Below, in pieces: positions 46,191-56,071 of a DNA stretch of 64,000 bases. The DNA is from Rhipicephalus microplus. Lineage: Eukaryota; Arthropoda; Arachnida; Ixodida; Ixodidae. The stretch covers positions 33,383,501 to 33,447,500 of the forward strand of contig NC_134701.1 in assembly GCF_043290135.1 (NCBI RefSeq), read 5' to 3'. The notes beneath the pieces are model-generated. The model saw only the letters and a list, made by a program, of their open reading frames with translations. It was not told the DNA's origin and searched no databases. Each line of letters starts with the position of its first letter. Positions within the stretch are counted from its first letter, which is position 1. A program made the position numbers and the translations under genes.

Positions 46191-46679
46191 GCTTTACGCG
46201 TTCCGAATTCGGACAGAGGCGTTCCACTCATTACGTTAAAAAGTGGGTGGTCCGCATTGGTCGCCAAAAGGAGGGGAAGTGAACAGTCAATGATAGACAT
46301 GGAGGCCTGGTTAACAATCTTGACGTCGAATAGAGGACCGCATAGCAACTTGACGACATATTGAGCGCTAAGAGACAAGGACATCAGAAAGATAACAACA
46401 AAGCGCACTTTGTTGTCCTCTCTCTGATGTCCCTGTATTTTTGCGCTCAAATGTCGTCAAGTTTCGTTTACCACACGCCCAAAAAATGGCAATGCCGTAA
46501 AGCAAGTTGAGAAAAGTTGAAACATGTTGACGAATGTTCAACTATCAGTGCTCACAACTAAAATGTGTTGGAACAATTTTTCATTCGCTGAATATAGAAT
46601 GCAGTGCAATCGAAACGTAATTTCACCATAATTGTTTTGAAAAAAAAATTGGCAGCATATCCACGGAGTGAATGATAAA

Positions 46680-47643
46680 GAGTGGGGCGAAGCATTCGTC
46701 CGTCCATTTCTTCTTGCTTCCGTCCGTCCATGCGTCCGTCTGTGATACCATCCATCCGCCCGTCCGTGCATGCGTCTGTTCATGCGTCCGTCCCTGCGTT
46801 CGTCCACGGATCCGCCCCTGCGTCCGTTCATGCGTCCATCCATGCATCTGTCTGTGTGTCCGTTCGTCCACCTATTCAACACTCCAAGTACCACCATCTC
46901 GCATCTTTTCATAGTATATTTTCCATATGAAAGCACCGCCATCTAGCGGACATTCTAAGAACTAAACGAGAGGTGGCACACGCACACTTTCTTACGGCTT
47001 GCGCTTCGGGTCTACTTCTCACATTTAACCACCTCGAGTTCATGGTATATACTAGTACACTGTATTCATGACACTGAGGCCCAACGCTCGCTAAACTTTT
47101 CTAAAACCAAGGAGGTTACGCCCGGCGAGTATAACGTAGCAACCTTTTCCTGTCAGATAGTGCTCAATGTACATGCCAATGGCTGCTAACAGGAAATCAG
47201 AGACAGGAGAATTCGGCTTCCACTTTCTCACGGCTTGCACTTCGTATCTACTTCCACCTTTAACCACCTCGAGTTCATATACCAGTTCATTGTATTCATG
47301 GCACTGTGGCTCAACGCTCGCTAAACCTTTCTAAAACTAAGGAGGTTACACCCAGCGAGTATAACGTAGCAACCCTTTCTTGTCAGATAGTGCTCAATGT
47401 ACGTACCAAAGGCTGCTATTGGTAATCGCAGCGCGCACGTTAACTAAAAGCCGAATGCTCCTGTCTCTCATTCTCCATTAACAGCCATTGGCATGTACAT
47501 TGAGCACTATTTTTTATTGTTCAACAACGCACAGAAAAAATCTCTCACCACCACCACCTTGGAGGTCAAAATGTTATACTTGTTGCATACTACAACGGCT
47601 ACGAGGGACGAATGGGTGTTGCTATAAGGAGCTTCGCCCCTAA
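46680..47643. mobile_element. Foldback-type element with GGGGCGAAGC ends
   Basis: The left end AGTGGGGCGAAGC (46681) is matched by the reversed right end TAGGGGCGAAGC (near 47629-47641). Inside are a degenerate GTCC/GTCCAT tract (46690-46875, the inverse of 21448-21610), two direct copies of about 185 bp (about 46985-47170 and 47222-47405), and an inverted segment (47451-47512) that mirrors 47157-47217. No transposase was seen. Confidence 0.65.
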
Positions 47644-48714
47644 AATCCCAGCGAATCTACAGAGCGAATTGTGATGAGTGGGGAGAAGCTTGAAAAGGTT
47701 TCATATGATGGTGGGGGGTGGGGGGGATACGACAACAAAGGAGGGACCAAGCCACAGCTTAAGTGCATGGGGCCCGCTACGACACTGCCGCTATCAAAGA
47801 GGCACAAACGTGAGTGACCGTTGAAAGGTCTAGGCGATTTGCTCTTCGACATTGGTTTATTTTTCAAGGCCACTGGCCCACTGGCATCCAATAATCGGGT
47901 GAAGTTCGTCACACAAGATAAGCACTACTCGTTTCGACAGACGAAACAAATTCGAAACCCAATTATCTCGTGGTTGTGTCCTAGTAACAGCGCGACAACT
48001 TCAGGAAGAGACATAAAGAAACAAATTAGGCTCTTGTTAATTTACCTCGATTCGTTGTCTCTACTCAACGGCAGAAGCCGCACAGTTAAGACGAAAAGCC
48101 ATGGCATAGAAAGGACACGCCACGTGCTAAATGAGTCCGGATATCGAAAAGGCGTGAAGCGCTTAGATTTAAGTCCGATTCGTGCCGCTTTGCAACAATT
48201 TCAATCCATTCATTTTTATTTGGGCGGTCTCTCCGACCATTTCTTCACCTCCGACAGTAAAACTGATGAAAAGAGGCACGTGACACCTTGGCTCACGTGA
48301 CATAGAACGTCACAGCATTCATCACGGCTCACATGGGCCAATCGCGTGTGATTCGATCGAACGAAACGCCTCCATCCTAATTTGGAACGCGTAGATAAGC
48401 TTCCTTTTGATATTATAATGCTGCTTGGCCCCCATTTTCTATAGAGGGCAAGCATGGCCAGTTTCTACTGTGACCTTAATATGCATTCTGCGCGTGCGCT
48501 TTTCCCCAAAAGCATTGCTCAGTATGTTGATATATTCAAACAACAAGACTTTGTTCTTGAATGGCTTTTCATGGTTGAACCTTGGCGAACCTAAAGGAAG
48601 TTTAGCACTGTAACCGCTGACACCTTGACATTGCCTGGTCATCACTTCTTTTGTGCTTATATTACTGTTCATAGCGACCTATATTGGTGTTTCTATGAAG
48701 TGCAAGGACTGGTA
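47644..48714. other. No confident gene
   Basis: A 159-codon plus-strand frame (47821-48300) is Ser/Lys/Arg-rich and not recognised; its composition does not differ from its surroundings. A run of G lies near 47711-47725. Nothing else is supported. Confidence 0.35.
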
Positions 48715-49000
48715 ATAAAGAAAAATATTGCCAGATCTCACGTACAGTAAGAATTGATTATAAGCGAGGCATGAATGAAAAATGTTGATATGTCACTTTA
48801 AAATCAGGACAACGTTACGAGGTGGAGGTAAATGATGGCTTATATCACTTCCGTGTCACATGTTTATCATGTTTGGATGTGTCGTTTACCTTCGTCATCT
48901 ATTCACGTCACGTGATACCAAATTTACTACAAGTGCAGCTAGCAAAACGGCCGCAAGCACGCTATGAGCCTGGTATGTTGTCATGTTCTCACATTTGAAA
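48715..49000 (+). repeat. Single copy of the foldback-cluster terminus and unit
   Basis: This matches 35428-35700: TTGCCAGATCTCACGTACAGT, AATCAGGACAACGTTACGAG and the CCAAATTT--AGCTAGC unit. It shows the 35-39 kb cluster belongs to a dispersed family. Confidence 0.8.
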
Positions 49001-49024
49001 AATCAACCACTGGGTACACTGTCC

Positions 49025-49135
49025 TACAGCATTTTTGCATTCATCGAAAATGCATCCGCCGCAGCCGAGATGTGGTCTCGCCCACTTCGGGTTAGCAGCC
49101 GAGTACCTTAGCCACTAGACCACTACGACGGGCCT
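49025..49135 (-). mobile_element. SINE head fragment
   Basis: The reverse complement gives the tRNA-like head with CTAGTGGCTAAGGTACTCGG and the start of the body. It is truncated at the 3' side. Confidence 0.8.
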
Positions 49136-49711
49136 CATAGGAATGTTAGAGTTTACTACAGAAGAGTCATACAAAATTGATGTTTATCATATGAATTCCT
49201 AACAAAGGTTTCTTCGGAGGGTTGGTTGTGATCACTGATTCTCTTCTCTCTTTCATTCATTTGCACGGTGGTGTCCGTTTTTTCTGCCTTGACAATTTAG
49301 CAAAGATGCTCGGCTCAGCATGCATGATTCTAGTTTTTCCACCAGTGTCACGCAGAATTAGTTATTTTACCTAACCAAACGTATTTGGCTGTTTAGGAAA
49401 AACACATCAAAGATAGCTTCAACGAAGAAGCCTTGAGTGTGGCAAGGTGTAGTAAAATGAAAAAAAAACTATTCGAAATCCTGCTTTGTATGTAAACGTT
49501 CGGTGTTAAAGCCATCCCGGACAGAAAAACAGGAACCGTCATATAGTTTTTTTTTGAAGTTTTTTTACGCTAGAGGTACGGGCGTGGCTCCGCATTGTCT
49601 AATTCGCACGAATCATGTGCATAAAGAATGCCGAAACGCATATGCCCGATTAAAAGCTAGCTGCCCGGTTAAACATTGCTTAAAGTTATGAGTGTTGAAA
49701 AATCACTTATC
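49136..49711. other. No recognisable gene
   Basis: AT-rich sequence with short frames. I see nothing to annotate. Confidence 0.4.
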
Positions 49712-49900
49712 GCTGCGCACACAGTAAAATTTTTCACACCCTTATGGGTGTAAAAGGGTGTTTTGCAGATTTACACCCTTTTCGAATGAATGTAACACCC
49801 TTTTCTTTGCTGGTTCACCCTCAGTGAAGGGTGTAACTGGCAAAAGGGTGTTATTATGCCGTTCGTGAGGTTGTTGAAGAACAGAAGGGTGTACACCTAT
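49712..49900. repeat. Mini-element made of AAGGGTGT / ACACCCTT motifs
   Basis: At least eight copies of AAGGGTGT or its reverse complement, some shortened, occur in about 170 bases, in both orientations, so several hairpins can form. It starts after CACACAGTAAAATTTTTCAC and ends near AGAAGGGTGTACACC. There is no coding potential. It could be a small foldback MITE. Confidence 0.6.
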
Positions 49901-49904
49901 AATT

Positions 49905-50150
49905 GTTGGAATAAAAATTGTTCCGTTTAACGTCCCAAAGTTGTCGTATAAACATTAGAGATGCTGTACCGAATGGCTCCGAAAATTTAAACCACCTGGG
50001 GTTACTTAAGGTGCACCTAAGTCTAACTACACAGGTCTCGCACTCTTTCTCGTCCATTAAAAATGTGGCCGCCGTGAACTGCCGGGATTCAATCCTGCGA
50101 CTTGCGGGTCAACAGTTCAGCACCATAAGCACCAGACCACCAGCGCTGGA
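49905..50150 (-). mobile_element. Degenerate SINE
   Basis: A full-length but diverged reverse copy: TTCCGTTTAACGTCCCAAAG at the 3' side, CCACCTGGGGTTACTT in the body, and a head with GGATTCAATCC and AGACCACCAG. Confidence 0.75.
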
Positions 50151-50730
50151 GTGCACGTGCAAGAATCAAGCTGCATCCATGCTTGCAAATAAAATACCAT
50201 GCATAGCGCAAGGAATGCATGCCTTTCCTAAGATAACAATGTCGTAGGGATGAAAAAAACCAAGGAGTTGATTGAGGCATTGACAAATTTTACAGAACAC
50301 TAAGAATAATTGAGAAAATGTAAAAGAGACTAACTTCTCCTCGCACTGTATGATTCGACATGCTTTGCCACTTTATATTGTCCACATTATATGTGAATAA
50401 ATTAATGGGCTACTGTCACGATCTACGGACAGCACATATTCATGTGTAGAAGCAATTGAGAAAAAAAGCTTGAATTTATTACAAAAAACCCTTGCTCGGT
50501 CAAAAGCCGTTCGTGTGCAAGTTGTTTTCACAAGATTATCGAAGACGAGACGTGCTTGGTCGGAAAAGAAAACAATGCACTACCTTCTGCAACAATGCGG
50601 GAGCACGGGAAGTGGTTCTTTAGGTGAAGAAATAAAGGTCAGAGAATGGCACGGTCAGTGCACGCAGCGCCTTTGCGAAGCGAAGGGGAGAAGGGTACGA
50701 GAGGAGGGAGTGGCACGCCTCTCGCCCCCG
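50151..50730. other. No recognisable gene
   Basis: Short frames only. The final 250 bases are GC-richer but contain no domain. Confidence 0.4.
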
Positions 50731-50753
50731 CACACACACACACACACACACAC

Positions 50754-50803
<50 letters not shown>
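50731..50803. repeat. (CA)n-(TA)n microsatellite, left flank of gypsy element C
   Basis: CA repeats to 50754, then TA repeats from 50756 up to the LTR at 50804. Confidence 0.95.
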
Positions 50804-50806
<3 letters not shown>

Positions 50807-50940
50807 GACGAAGGAACGCGTTTATTTACAGGAAATGGTTGAGATCGGTACAGCTCAGAGCCAGGAAACCGGCGACCGAGCTGCTCGTGAGCCAGACCGC
50901 TTCCACCTCTTCCTCTTCATGCGCCCATCGAGGTGTGTCA
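50804..50940 (-). repeat. 3' LTR of gypsy element C
   Basis: TGTGACGAAGG to GGTGTGTCA, 137 bp, with TTTATTTACA giving AATAAA on the element strand. Confidence 0.95.
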
Positions 50941-50951
50941 TTTCCCCCGTT
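50941..50951 (-). promoter_or_regulatory. Polypurine tract of gypsy element C
   Basis: The element strand reads AACGGGGGAAA directly before the LTR, the expected plus-strand primer. Confidence 0.8.
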
Positions 50952-50975
50952 CGCAGACGATGCCCACTGGGCGAG

Positions 50976-53900
50976 TCAATAGGAAGGTTGGTGGTGATAT
51001 GGCTTGAGGCGCGCGACGTGTGTCAGCTGTGTCTTGCTAGAGCGCCGACCATTGCTTGTGACGCCGGAGATGACGTATGTGACGTCACTGAGACGGTCAA
51101 TGACTACAAATGGTCCGGAGTAGTGGGCCAGAAACTTTTGGCATAAACCACGTTTGCGGACAGGTGTCCACAACCACACCAGGTCACCCTTTGTGTAGGC
51201 AACGGAGTGATGGTGGGCGTCGTACCGGGTCTTGGAGCGCTGTTGAGATGCAATGGTTCGAAGGCGTGCGACGCGACGGGCTTCTTCAGCGCGGCATAGT
51301 GACTCGGCAACCGATGTTTCCACATCTAACGTAAAAGGCAGAATGGTGTCGAGGCAACTGCGGGGGGAGCGGGCGTAGAGCAGGAAAAAGGGCGCGTACC
51401 CTGTTGTCTCGTGTTTCGCGGTGTTGTAGGCGTATGTGATATAGGGCAGTACTTCGTCCCAGTTTTTGTGCTTGGCATCAACATAAATTGACAACATGTT
51501 CGTTAGCGTCTTGTTGGTCCGCTCTACGAGGCCATTCGTCTGGGGGTGATACGGGGTTGCGTGGCGGAATTGGCTGGCAGACAGGCGTAGGATCTCTTCA
51601 ACGACGTCAGCGACGAACTGACGTCCCCGGTCGCTAATGACGACTCGTGGAGGGCCATGACGGAGAATGATATGCCGAAGCATAAACTGCGACACGTGAA
51701 AGGCTGTTGCAGTAGGTATAGCCGCAGTTTCTGCGTAGCGCGTCAGGTGGTCGACGCACACGATGACCCATCGATTGGCACTGGCTGAACGCGGAAACGG
51801 ACCTAGAAGGTCGACACCAACAATCTCGAAGGGAGAGCTAGGAGGTGGTACGGGATGGAGAAGTCCGGGTGATGTAGTCGTGGGACGCTTGTGACGTTGA
51901 CATTGTTCGCAACCCGCTACGTATTTTTCTGTGTCGCGTCGCATCTTGGGCCAGTAAAACCTTTGCTGGATGCGATGAAACGTTCTGGCGAAGCCCATGT
52001 GCCCACTGGTTGCGTTGTCATGGCAGAACCGAAAAATTTGGGGACGTAGAGTGCGTGGAACTACCAGAAGCAGACGGGCGCCTTGGCCAGAATAATTCTT
52101 CTTGTAAAGGACGGCGTCATGGACTACAAAAGAGCTTGAACTGGCCGGGTCATTCGCGGAGGCAAACAGGTGATCTAAGCAATGATCCTCGTGCTGTGCT
52201 GTCCGGAAAGCCGCGATGTCAGGAAAATGAGAGTCAATAGCTGTGATAAAATCGTCAAAATTATCAGCTTCACACTCGGTCGTTGGTAGAGGAAGCCGTG
52301 ACAGGCAGTCAGCGTCTGCGTGGCGATTACCGCTCTTGTAGCGGACCGTGAAGTCAAATTCTTGTAACCGTATGGCCCATCGCGCAAGTCGACCAGATGG
52401 ATCACGTAGGCTCACCAACCAGCAAAGAGAGTGATGATCTGTGATAACTGAGAAACGACGACCGTAGATGTAGGGGCGAAACTTGTGTACGGCGAAAACG
52501 ACGGCGAGGCACTCCAATTCGGTAACCGTATAATTACGCTCTGCCTTGCTCAGGGACCGGCTTGCATAGGCGACGACGTGTTCAGCATTGTTGTGTCGTT
52601 GAATAAGCACCGCGCCGAGACCAACTCCACTGGCATCGGTGTGGATTTCCGTGGAAGCAGAGGGATCGAAGTGGCATAGTATTGGCCCGGAAGTGAGAGC
52701 GAACTTTAGTTGCTTAAACGCTGACTCACAATTTGGTGTCCAGTGGAAAGGGACGTCCTTGCGCAGCAAGTCAGTCAGTGGCTGGGCCTTTTCAGCAAAA
52801 TTAGGTACAAAGCGGCGAAAATAAGAGCATAGGCCCAGAAAGCTTCGTAGCTCGCGGATAGACTGTGGCTGCTTAAACTTGCTGACGGCGTCCACTTTCT
52901 GCGGGTCCGGTCTAACACCAGCTTTGTCCACAAGGTGTCCTAAAACCAGTGTTTGCCGTTCACCGAAACGACATTTTTTTGAGTTCAGTGTCAAGGCGGC
53001 TTTCTCCAAACATGTTAGAACAACGTCAAGGCGATGATTATGTTCTTCAAAAGTTCGTCCAAAAATAACCACATCGTCCAGGTAACATAAACAAATTTCC
53101 CATTTAAGGCCTCTCAAGACGGTATCCATATAGCGTTCAAATGTTGCCGGAGCATTACACAAGCCGAACGGCATAACATTAAATTCAAATAGACCGTCTG
53201 GCGTTACAAAAGCCGTCTTCTCTTTATCAACTGGATCCATGGGAATCTGCCAATACCCGGATCGCAAGTCTACCGAAGAAAAGTAGGAAGCTGAATGAAG
53301 GCAGTCAATTACGTCATCAATGCGGGGGAGGGGGTACACGTCCTTCTTGGTTATAGAATTGAGACGCCGATAATCAACACAGAACCTCCAGGACCCGTCT
53401 TTTTTCTTTACCAAAATAACAGGCGCAGCCCACGGACTTGACGATTCTTGAATTACACCAGTGGCTAGCATCTCGCCAACTTGTTCAGCAATAACTTTGC
53501 GTTCGGACACGGACACGCGATAGGGCTTTTGTCGGAGAGGATGAGCAGAGCCAGTATCGATCTTGTGACGAGCGCGCGTGGTCGGTATCTGAGCCCTAGG
53601 CACCTTCCGTGCAAAATCAAATACTTTAGCATGTCTCGCCAGCAGTGCAACCAGGTCTTTGCGCTTCTGTGAGGAAATGGACTTGCTAACCATTTTTGAA
53701 AATTCAGCTTCCATACCAGAAGTTTCCGGACCCGCCCTTTCAAGATCGCTTAAAGCTCCAATGCAGGTGCTGCTCTGCTTTTCGAACAGGGCAAGGCGCA
53801 TACCAGCCGGTAGTACAACCGACTCGGGTGAGCTGTTTATCACCCATAATTGAGCCGTCTCGTCTGCGAGAGATACAATGCATCGTGGTACAAAGATGTT

Positions 53901-54428
53901 TTTCTTGAGACAAGCTACAGGCAACGGCTCAATCACTATGTCACGTGAATTCAAACTCGAGTTGGTTTCCGAAGTGGTCACTTGTACGCTGGCCGTGGAC
54001 CACGCTGGCAGAAGTACATCTTTAGCTACAGTGAGGTTACCTTTCTCACAATCAGGCTGCTGGGCGAGAGTAGACAACAGAACCTCACCTGCTCCACAAT
54101 CCACGGTCGCACGACACTCTCGCAAAAAGTCTATGCCAAGTATAACGTCATGCGTTGATTGAGCCAGTACTGTGAATTCCGCCTTGAACGTTTTACCGGC
54201 AACACTAACAGACGCAGTGCAGACGCCGACAGGACGCAAGAATGCGCCGCTCACTGCCCGAAATGTGGCAGGTTTGTCCCAGTGAAACATAACCTTACGG
54301 CCTAGTCGTTGCTTAAAAACTAAACTCATCACGGAAACACTTGCGCCAGTGTCTATCAATGCCATCGTGGGAACGTCGTCAACAAGTACCTGAACCTTAT
54401 TCTGAAGCATAGAAACTGGTGGAGGCAT
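50976..54428 (-). CDS. Pol polyprotein of gypsy element C (PR-RT-RH-IN)
   Basis: The frame is intact at 1150 codons from an ATG at 54428, but it is open upstream past the gag stop, so it is probably made by -1 frameshifting as Gag-Pol. Domains by residue: aspartic protease with DTGA at 26-29; RT with VDYRR (351-355), the catalytic Asp of SSVDLRSGY (387) and YLDD (449-452); RNase H with TDAS (597-600) and TDHH (663-666); integrase zinc site H803, H810, C840, C843; catalytic triad D873, D933, E969 with the exact 35-residue D-E spacing; and a GPY/F module (YSGPF, 1103-1107). No chromodomain follows. All catalytic residues are present, which is consistent with activity. Length and order are normal for Ty3/Gypsy. 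Confidence 0.95.
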   Translation of the reverse strand: MPPPVSMLQNKVQVLVDDVPTMALIDTGASVSVMSLVFKQRLGRKVMFHWDKPATFRAVSGAFLRPVGVCTASVSVAGKTFKAEFTVLAQSTHDVILGIDFLRECRATVDCGAGEVLLSTLAQQPDCEKGNLTVAKDVLLPAWSTASVQVTTSETNSSLNSRDIVIEPLPVACLKKNIFVPRCIVSLADETAQLWVINSSPESVVLPAGMRLALFEKQSSTCIGALSDLERAGPETSGMEAEFSKMVSKSISSQKRKDLVALLARHAKVFDFARKVPRAQIPTTRARHKIDTGSAHPLRQKPYRVSVSERKVIAEQVGEMLATGVIQESSSPWAAPVILVKKKDGSWRFCVDYRRLNSITKKDVYPLPRIDDVIDCLHSASYFSSVDLRSGYWQIPMDPVDKEKTAFVTPDGLFEFNVMPFGLCNAPATFERYMDTVLRGLKWEICLCYLDDVVIFGRTFEEHNHRLDVVLTCLEKAALTLNSKKCRFGERQTLVLGHLVDKAGVRPDPQKVDAVSKFKQPQSIRELRSFLGLCSYFRRFVPNFAEKAQPLTDLLRKDVPFHWTPNCESAFKQLKFALTSGPILCHFDPSASTEIHTDASGVGLGAVLIQRHNNAEHVVAYASRSLSKAERNYTVTELECLAVVFAVHKFRPYIYGRRFSVITDHHSLCWLVSLRDPSGRLARWAIRLQEFDFTVRYKSGNRHADADCLSRLPLPTTECEADNFDDFITAIDSHFPDIAAFRTAQHEDHCLDHLFASANDPASSSSFVVHDAVLYKKNYSGQGARLLLVVPRTLRPQIFRFCHDNATSGHMGFARTFHRIQQRFYWPKMRRDTEKYVAGCEQCQRHKRPTTTSPGLLHPVPPPSSPFEIVGVDLLGPFPRSASANRWVIVCVDHLTRYAETAAIPTATAFHVSQFMLRHIILRHGPPRVVISDRGRQFVADVVEEILRLSASQFRHATPYHPQTNGLVERTNKTLTNMLSIYVDAKHKNWDEVLPYITYAYNTAKHETTGYAPFFLLYARSPRSCLDTILPFTLDVETSVAESLCRAEEARRVARLRTIASQQRSKTRYDAHHHSVAYTKGDLVWLWTPVRKRGLCQKFLAHYSGPFVVIDRLSDVTYVISGVTSNGRRSSKTQLTHVARLKPYHHQPSY

Positions 54429-54450
54429 TCTTTGATGAAAATCGGTACGT

Positions 54451-54481
54451 CCAGCGACCTCACCTCCGTCGGCCGCGCTGG
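54451..54481 (-). promoter_or_regulatory. Possible stimulatory hairpin after the frameshift site
   Basis: On the element strand CCAGCG (54481-54476) can pair with CGCTGG (54456-54451), a 6-bp stem with a 19-base loop that starts three bases after the heptamer. The spacing is shorter than the usual five to nine bases, so its role is uncertain. Confidence 0.35.
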
Positions 54482-55711
54482 CTAGTTTCCCGGTGGCGGA
54501 GACGACATTCGTGACCGGCGCCGTGGAGATGGTGACCGAGGTGGACGGGTGGTGGGCGGCGTTAAGCTGCGCACAGATCCGGGCGAATCACTCCGGTTGA
54601 TCGGCTGGTAGGCGTGCCGCTCGTCAGTTGGGTTGGGGGGCCAGTAGGTGTAGTCAGGCCGTTGGCTTCGTTGTGCAAACGTCGCGGATCTCTGAGGGAA
54701 TGTCGAACGTGGATTACGTCGCATTGGGCAAAATCGGGCGATATGTCCACGAACACCGCACTGGTAGCAGACGGGCCGTTCACGGGGCATAGGGAACGTC
54801 GCTGGATGTTGAGGGTACGCGGCGCTCTGTTCCCACTGAGACGCAAAAGGAGGTGGATGGCTGTTGTAGCCGTAACGACTGTGGGGAGCATAAGGCGGCT
54901 CTACATAAGAAGACGCCGGTGGTGGAGCCCTTAGCTGAGGGCCGCGGTTGGAATAGCTGCGCTCCTCGAAACTCGTAGCATTGATACTTGTGGACGGTGT
55001 ATCGCACGGTGGTTCTCGGGCGTTCAAGGGCGCGTAAAGGTGACGACGAAGTTCCTCACGTACAATGAGGCGAATCGTTGACGAAAGGTCGGTAGGCACG
55101 GAGTCTTGGCACACATCGACAGTGGCGACGGTCGTAACATTGGCAAGGCGTCCGAACTTCGTAGTGATGCGGCGAGTCTTCAGGGCCTCAAACGTTCGGC
55201 AGTGCCCAATCACATCGGCCACAGACTCAAGACTCTCCTTGCCGATAAGGAAGTGGTAGACGTCTTCCGCAATTCCTTTGAGAATGTGGCCCACCTTGTC
55301 CTCTTCCGTCATGTTGGTGTCCACACATTTGCACAGTTTCAGTACCTCCTCAATGTAGGTTCTGCATGTCTCACCACAAGCTTGAGCTCTCTGCGACAAC
55401 ATTTGCTCTGCACGTTTCTTCTTCGTCGCAGGGTCGCCAAAGCACTTCTTGATCTCCTCCATAAACTGGTCCCATGTTGTCAAGGTGTCTTCGTGATTCT
55501 CGAACCACACTAAAGCACTGCCATCGAGAAATAGACCCACGTGGGACAACTGGCTGGCCGCATTCCAGCCATTGGCTCGGCTCACCCGTTGATAGTGGCT
55601 GAGCCATTCTTCAACGTCATCGCCAGGTTTTCCTGTAAATGTGCGTGGCTCTCGGTAGTGGAAAGACGGCGCCCTCGCGACCGGCTGCTGGATGTCTCCG
55701 TCCAAGTTCAT
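54482..55711 (-). CDS. Gag protein of gypsy element C
   Basis: From the first ATG (55711) the frame is 409 codons to a TAG at 54484-54482. It contains FTGKPGDDVEEWLSHYQRV near the N-terminus, a capsid-like helical region with LKGIAED, an IVREELRRHL segment, and one CCHC zinc knuckle (CYQCGVRGHIARFC), then an Arg/Ser/Pro-rich end. Gag packages element RNA into virus-like particles. The frame is open upstream to about 55816, and the block LRRSRRLAGL (55759-55730), also present in element A, lies before the first ATG. Either the protein starts at a non-AUG codon or the original start was lost. Confidence 0.9.
   Translation of the reverse strand: MNLDGDIQQPVARAPSFHYREPRTFTGKPGDDVEEWLSHYQRVSRANGWNAASQLSHVGLFLDGSALVWFENHEDTLTTWDQFMEEIKKCFGDPATKKKRAEQMLSQRAQACGETCRTYIEEVLKLCKCVDTNMTEEDKVGHILKGIAEDVYHFLIGKESLESVADVIGHCRTFEALKTRRITTKFGRLANVTTVATVDVCQDSVPTDLSSTIRLIVREELRRHLYAPLNAREPPCDTPSTSINATSFEERSYSNRGPQLRAPPPASSYVEPPYAPHSRYGYNSHPPPFASQWEQSAAYPQHPATFPMPRERPVCYQCGVRGHIARFCPMRRNPRSTFPQRSATFAQRSQRPDYTYWPPNPTDERHAYQPINRSDSPGSVRSLTPPTTRPPRSPSPRRRSRMSSPPPGN
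54485..54491 (-). promoter_or_regulatory. -1 ribosomal frameshift slippery site GGGAAAC
   Basis: In the gag frame the heptamer reads G GGA AAC, immediately followed by the UAG stop. It fits the X XXY YYZ rule, and pol is in the -1 frame and open across this point. Element A has CGGAAAC at the same place. Confidence 0.8.
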
Positions 55712-55827
55712 ATCGTGAGGTAGTGGTGGCAAGCCCGCTAGTCGACGGCTGCGGCGAAGCTCGTGCTCTTGCGGTTCCGTCGTTAGTAGACGGCTGCTCT
55801 CCGGTCTCGCTTGACAGTAGCTGGCTT

Positions 55828-55845
55828 ACCCAGCACCTTCCACCA
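55828..55845 (-). promoter_or_regulatory. Candidate primer-binding site, gypsy element C
   Basis: The element strand has TGGTGGAAGGTGCTGGGT four bases inside the 5' LTR. TGG at the start would pair with a tRNA CCA end. The first seven bases match the same site in element A. The tRNA is not identified. Confidence 0.55.
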
Positions 55846-55849
55846 CAAC

Positions 55850-55986
55850 TGTGACGAAGGAACGCGTTTATTTACAGGAAATGGTTGAGATCGGTACAGC
55901 TCAGAGCCAGGAAACCGGCGACCGAGCTGCTCGTGAGCCAGACCGCTTCCACCTCTTCCTCTTCATGCGCCCATCGAGGTGTGTCA
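55850..55986 (-). repeat. 5' LTR of gypsy element C
   Basis: Identical by eye to 50804-50940 over all 137 bases. Confidence 0.95.
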
Positions 55987-56013
55987 ATATATATATATAT
56001 ATCACACACACAC

Positions 56014-56060
<47 letters not shown>

Positions 56061-56071
56061 CGTGTGTGTGT
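55987..56071. repeat. (TA)n-(CA)n-(TA)n-(GT)n, right flank of gypsy element C
   Basis: TA to about 56002, CA to about 56013, TA from 56019 to 56051, then GT. It continues the microsatellite on the left side of the element. Confidence 0.95.

Larger units (their letters stand above)
50804..55986 (-). mobile_element. Ty3/Gypsy LTR retrotransposon C, apparently intact
   Basis: This 5183-bp element has 137-bp LTRs (50804-50940 and 55850-55986) that I read as identical, an open gag frame, an intact 1150-codon pol in the -1 frame, a frameshift heptamer at the junction, a polypurine tract and a candidate primer-binding site. Identical LTRs imply recent insertion. Both flanks are (TA)n within a compound CA/TA tract. 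No env frame is present. It is the best candidate for a currently mobile element in the window; the missing gag AUG near the conserved N-terminus is a caveat. Confidence 0.95.

Noticed and set aside
46538..46942. Arg/Asp/Gly-rich or Ser/Val-rich proteins over the GTCC tract
   Set aside because: All strands are open because the tract is a degenerate tetranucleotide repeat; the same happens at 21.4 kb.
47821..48300. 159-codon plus-strand gene
   Set aside because: No recognised motif, no splice or promoter context, located beside a foldback element.
50976..55900. Plus-strand frames of 60-135 codons across element C
   Set aside because: They are antisense shadows of gag and pol.
51000..55986. 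Endogenous retrovirus with env
   Set aside because: The space between the end of pol and the 3' LTR is only about 35 bases, so there is no env. It is an LTR retrotransposon.
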